Assembly (NCBI RefSeq): GCF_013347965.1
Contig: NZ_CP048810.1
Coordinates: 4,277,501-4,341,500 of the forward strand
DNA length: 64,000 bases
Reading direction: 5' to 3'
Origin: Pseudomonas bijieensis
GTDB lineage: Bacteria > Pseudomonadota > Gammaproteobacteria > Pseudomonadales > Pseudomonadaceae
Below, in pieces: positions 61,389 through 64,000 of this stretch. Made by a program: the position numbers and the translations under genes. Below the pieces are notes generated by a model. The model was not told the origin of the DNA. It made no database searches and saw nothing but the letters and a program-made list of their open reading frames with translations. Numbering within the stretch: the first letter of the stretch is position 1; each line of letters begins with the position of its first letter.

Positions 61389-64000
61389 TCAGGCCGCGTC
61401 GCTGAAATCGTACTGCAATTCGTTATCCACGGCGCTGATCCGCACGCCCGCCAGGGCCTTGCCTTCGAGCATGCGGGTCAGGAACTCGCGGCTCATGTCC
61501 GGCAGCAGGCTGTTGGTCAGGATGGTGTCGATCATGCGCCCGCCGCTTTCGGTTTCGGTGCAGCGCGAGACGATCAGGTCGATCACCGCGTCGTCGTAGT
61601 CGAAGGCCACCTTGTGGGTGCTCTCCACACGCTTCTTGATGCGGTTGAGTTGCAGGCGGGTGATGGCCTTGAGCATCTCGTCGCTGAGCGGGTAGTACGG
61701 AATCGTCACCAGGCGACCGAGCAGGGCCGGCGGGAAAATCTCCAGCAACGGCTGGCGCAGGGCCTTGGCGATGTCCTCCGGCTCGGGCACGTTTTGCGGG
61801 TCTTTGCAGACGTCGGCAATCAACTCGGTGCCGGCGTTAGTGGTCAGCAGGATCAAGGTGTTCTTGAAGTCGATCACTCGGCCTTCGCCGTCCTCCATCA
61901 CGCCTTTGTCGAACACCTGGAAGAAGATTTCATGCACGTCCGGGTGGGCTTTTTCCACCTCGTCCAGCAGCACCACGCTGTACGGTTTGCGCCGTACGGC
62001 TTCGGTCAGCACGCCGCCTTCGCCGTAGCCGATGTAGCCCGGTGGCGCGCCCTTGAGGGTGGACACGGTGTGGGCTTCCTGGAACTCGCTCATGTTGATG
62101 GTGATGACGTTCTGCTCGCCGCCGTACATGGCTTCGGCCAGGGCCAGGGCGGTTTCGGTCTTGCCCACGCCGGAGGTGCCGGCGAGCATGAACACACCAA
62201 TTGGCTTGCTCGGGTTGTCGAGGCCGGCGCGGGAGGTCTGGATGCGCTTGGCGATCATCTGCAAGGCGTGGTCCTGGCCGATGATGCGTTTCTTCAGGTG
62301 CTGGTCGAGGTTGAGCACGGTCTCCAGCTCGTTGCGAGCCATGCGGCCCACCGGGATACCGGTCCAGTCGGCGACCACCGAGGCCACGGCCTGGTAGTCC
62401 ACGGTCGGCAGGATCAGCGGGGTTTCACCTTGCAGAGCGGTCAGGCGCTGCTGCAGGTCCACCAGTTTCTCGCGCAGTTCGTGGCTGGTCTCGCTGCCAT
62501 CCTCGCTGTCCACCACGCCGACGCGCTCGCGCAGGGTGGCGCGGGTGGCGAGCAGTTCGTCGACCAGGGTTTTCTCTTCGGCCCAGCGGCTTTCCAGCTC
62601 GGCCAGGCGTTCGCGCTCGCTGCTCAGCAGGTTTTCAGTCTGGGTCTGGCGGCTGCCGATGACCACGCCAATCGCGTGTTCACGGGCGATGATTTGCAGC
62701 TCGGTTTCCAGCGCTTCGATGCGCCGACGGCTGTCGTCCACTTCGGCCGGCACGGCGTGCAGGCTGATGGCGACGCGGGCGCAGGCGGTGTCCAGCAGGC
62801 TCACGGATTTGTCCGGCAACTGCCGTGCGGGAATGTAGCGGTGGGACAGCTTGACCGAGGCTTCCAGGGCTTCGTCGAGGATCTGCACCTGGTGGTGTTT
62901 TTCCATGGTCGAGGCCACGCCACGCATCATCAGCAGGGCCTTGTCTTCCGACGGCTCGGCCACTTGCACCACTTGGAAACGCCGGGTCAGGGCCGGGTCT
63001 TTTTCGATGTGCTTCTTGTACTCGGCCCAGGTCGTGGCAGCCACGGTGCGCAAGGTGCCGCGGGCCAGTGCCGGCTTGAGCAGGTTGGCCGCGTCGCCCG
63101 TACCGGCGGCACCACCGGCACCCACCAGGGTGTGGGCTTCGTCGATGAACAGGATGATCGGCTTGGGCGAGGCCTGGACGTCTTCGATGACCTGGCGCAG
63201 GCGCTGTTCGAATTCGCCCTTCATGCTTGCGCCGGCCTGCAACAGGCCAACGTCGAGGCTGCGCAGTTCCACGTCTTTGAGGGCCGGCGGCACGTCGCCA
63301 GCGACGATGCGCAGGGCAAAGCCTTCGACCACGGCAGTCTTGCCCACGCCGGCTTCACCGGTGAGGATCGGGTTGTTCTGCCGGCGGCGCATGAGGATGT
63401 CCACCAGTTGGCGGATCTCTTCGTCACGCCCGACGATCGGGTCGAGCTTGCCGCTGCGGGCCTGTTCGGTGAGGTCGACGGTGAAGCGCTTGAGGGCTTC
63501 CTGCTTGCCCATGGCGCTAGGGGCCATGGCGCCGCTGGCTTCGCCCGGCACGGCACCGGCATTGAAGCCGTCGCTGGCGGTCAGGGCATTTTCCGGCGAG
63601 TCGCCGACGTATTCGTCAAAACGTTCGCTCAGGGCTTCGACCTTGACCTTGTCGAACTCCGACGACAGGCCCAGCAGCGCATGGCGCAGGCTTGGCGTCT
63701 TGAGAATGCCCAGCACCAGGTAACCGGTGCGCACCTGGCTTTCGCCGAACATCAGGCTGCCGTAGACCCAGCCGCGTTCCACGGCTTCTTCCACGTGAGA
63801 GGACAGGTCGGTGATCGACGTCGAGCCCCGTGGCAAACGGTCCAGCGCTTCGGTCAGGTCACGGGCCAGGCGCGCCGGCTCGATGTTGAACTGGCGGATG
63901 ATGCGATGCAGGTCCGAGTCCTGCAGTTGCAGCAACTGATGAAACCAGTGGGCCAGTTCCACATACGGGTTACCGCGCAACTTGCAGAACACGGTGGCGG
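61389..64000 (-). CDS. tssH: T6SS sheath-recycling ATPase TssH (ClpV1 type, 5' partial)
   Basis: About 870 residues are visible; the frame runs through the right edge (…ATVFCKLRGNPYVELAHW), so some 20-30 N-terminal residues are missing. It has a Clp N-domain, first Walker A GEAGVGKT, a long middle coiled coil, second Walker A GTSGVGKT and a C-terminal D2-small domain. The N-domain differs from that of the tssH at 28989 and resembles ClpV1 of H1-type systems. It marks the end of a second, separate T6SS core cluster lying to the right of the window. Confidence 0.93.
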   Translation of the reverse strand, partial: ATVFCKLRGNPYVELAHWFHQLLQLQDSDLHRIIRQFNIEPARLARDLTEALDRLPRGSTSITDLSSHVEEAVERGWVYGSLMFGESQVRTGYLVLGILKTPSLRHALLGLSSEFDKVKVEALSERFDEYVGDSPENALTASDGFNAGAVPGEASGAMAPSAMGKQEALKRFTVDLTEQARSGKLDPIVGRDEEIRQLVDILMRRRQNNPILTGEAGVGKTAVVEGFALRIVAGDVPPALKDVELRSLDVGLLQAGASMKGEFEQRLRQVIEDVQASPKPIILFIDEAHTLVGAGGAAGTGDAANLLKPALARGTLRTVAATTWAEYKKHIEKDPALTRRFQVVQVAEPSEDKALLMMRGVASTMEKHHQVQILDEALEASVKLSHRYIPARQLPDKSVSLLDTACARVAISLHAVPAEVDDSRRRIEALETELQIIAREHAIGVVIGSRQTQTENLLSSERERLAELESRWAEEKTLVDELLATRATLRERVGVVDSEDGSETSHELREKLVDLQQRLTALQGETPLILPTVDYQAVASVVADWTGIPVGRMARNELETVLNLDQHLKKRIIGQDHALQMIAKRIQTSRAGLDNPSKPIGVFMLAGTSGVGKTETALALAEAMYGGEQNVITINMSEFQEAHTVSTLKGAPPGYIGYGEGGVLTEAVRRKPYSVVLLDEVEKAHPDVHEIFFQVFDKGVMEDGEGRVIDFKNTLILLTTNAGTELIADVCKDPQNVPEPEDIAKALRQPLLEIFPPALLGRLVTIPYYPLSDEMLKAITRLQLNRIKKRVESTHKVAFDYDDAVIDLIVSRCTETESGGRMIDTILTNSLLPDMSREFLTRMLEGKALAGVRISAVDNELQYDFSDAA

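Overview
The window looks like chromosomal DNA of a Pseudomonas of the fluorescens group. The support is the high GC content, REP/REPIN palindromes typical of that group, the gene families present, a type VI secretion (T6SS) locus with the gene order I recall for HSI-II of P. aeruginosa, and three ParB-binding parS-type sites in the first 10.7 kb. Clustered parS sites imply that this end of the window lies near the replication origin. The species assignment is inference; no rRNA or tRNA gene is present to test it.

Layout. (1) 1-3.7 kb: a translationally coupled operon of HflC-like, HflK-like and heavy-metal P-type ATPase genes, cut by the left edge. (2) 3.8-7.2 kb: cyclopropane fatty acid synthase and cardiolipin synthase, convergent with overlapping stop codons, then a DUF3617 periplasmic protein. 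(3) 7.2-14.4 kb: a zinc-limitation block. A folE2-ABC transporter operon runs leftward and a COG0523 GTPase-DUF1826 operon runs rightward, each behind a Zur-box palindrome, with a small secreted protein between them and a second COG0523 gene downstream. (4) 14.4-15.8 kb: a DUF3301 protein and pdxY.

(5) 15.9-42.6 kb: an H2-type T6SS. On the minus strand are vgrG, a DUF4123 adaptor, a lipoprotein (candidate immunity protein) and a class 3 lipase effector. On the plus strand are tssA, B, C, E, F, G, H, a sigma-54 activator, a 46-residue lipoprotein, an FHA protein, tssJ, K, L, M, a PP2C phosphatase and a Ser/Thr kinase. A protein with a PBECR2-like nuclease domain and a terminator follow. No hcp (tssD) is present. 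(6) 42.7-47 kb: a REP-rich, lower-GC stretch with a DUF6124 gene and two unrecognised genes.

(7) 47-64 kb: effector modules beside an H1-type T6SS whose tssH (clpV) is cut by the right edge. Two nearly identical VgrGs, two Eag (DUF1795/DcrB-like) chaperones, one prePAAR-PAAR-Rhs effector and two tandem Tse6-like prePAAR-PAAR effectors are present, with a candidate immunity gene directly after each effector. The effector C-termini differ. In the tandem pair the carrier halves are almost identical while the toxin halves have diverged yet keep a shared motif skeleton. That unassigned toxin domain, with its two unrelated-looking immunity proteins, is the best candidate here for an undescribed system.
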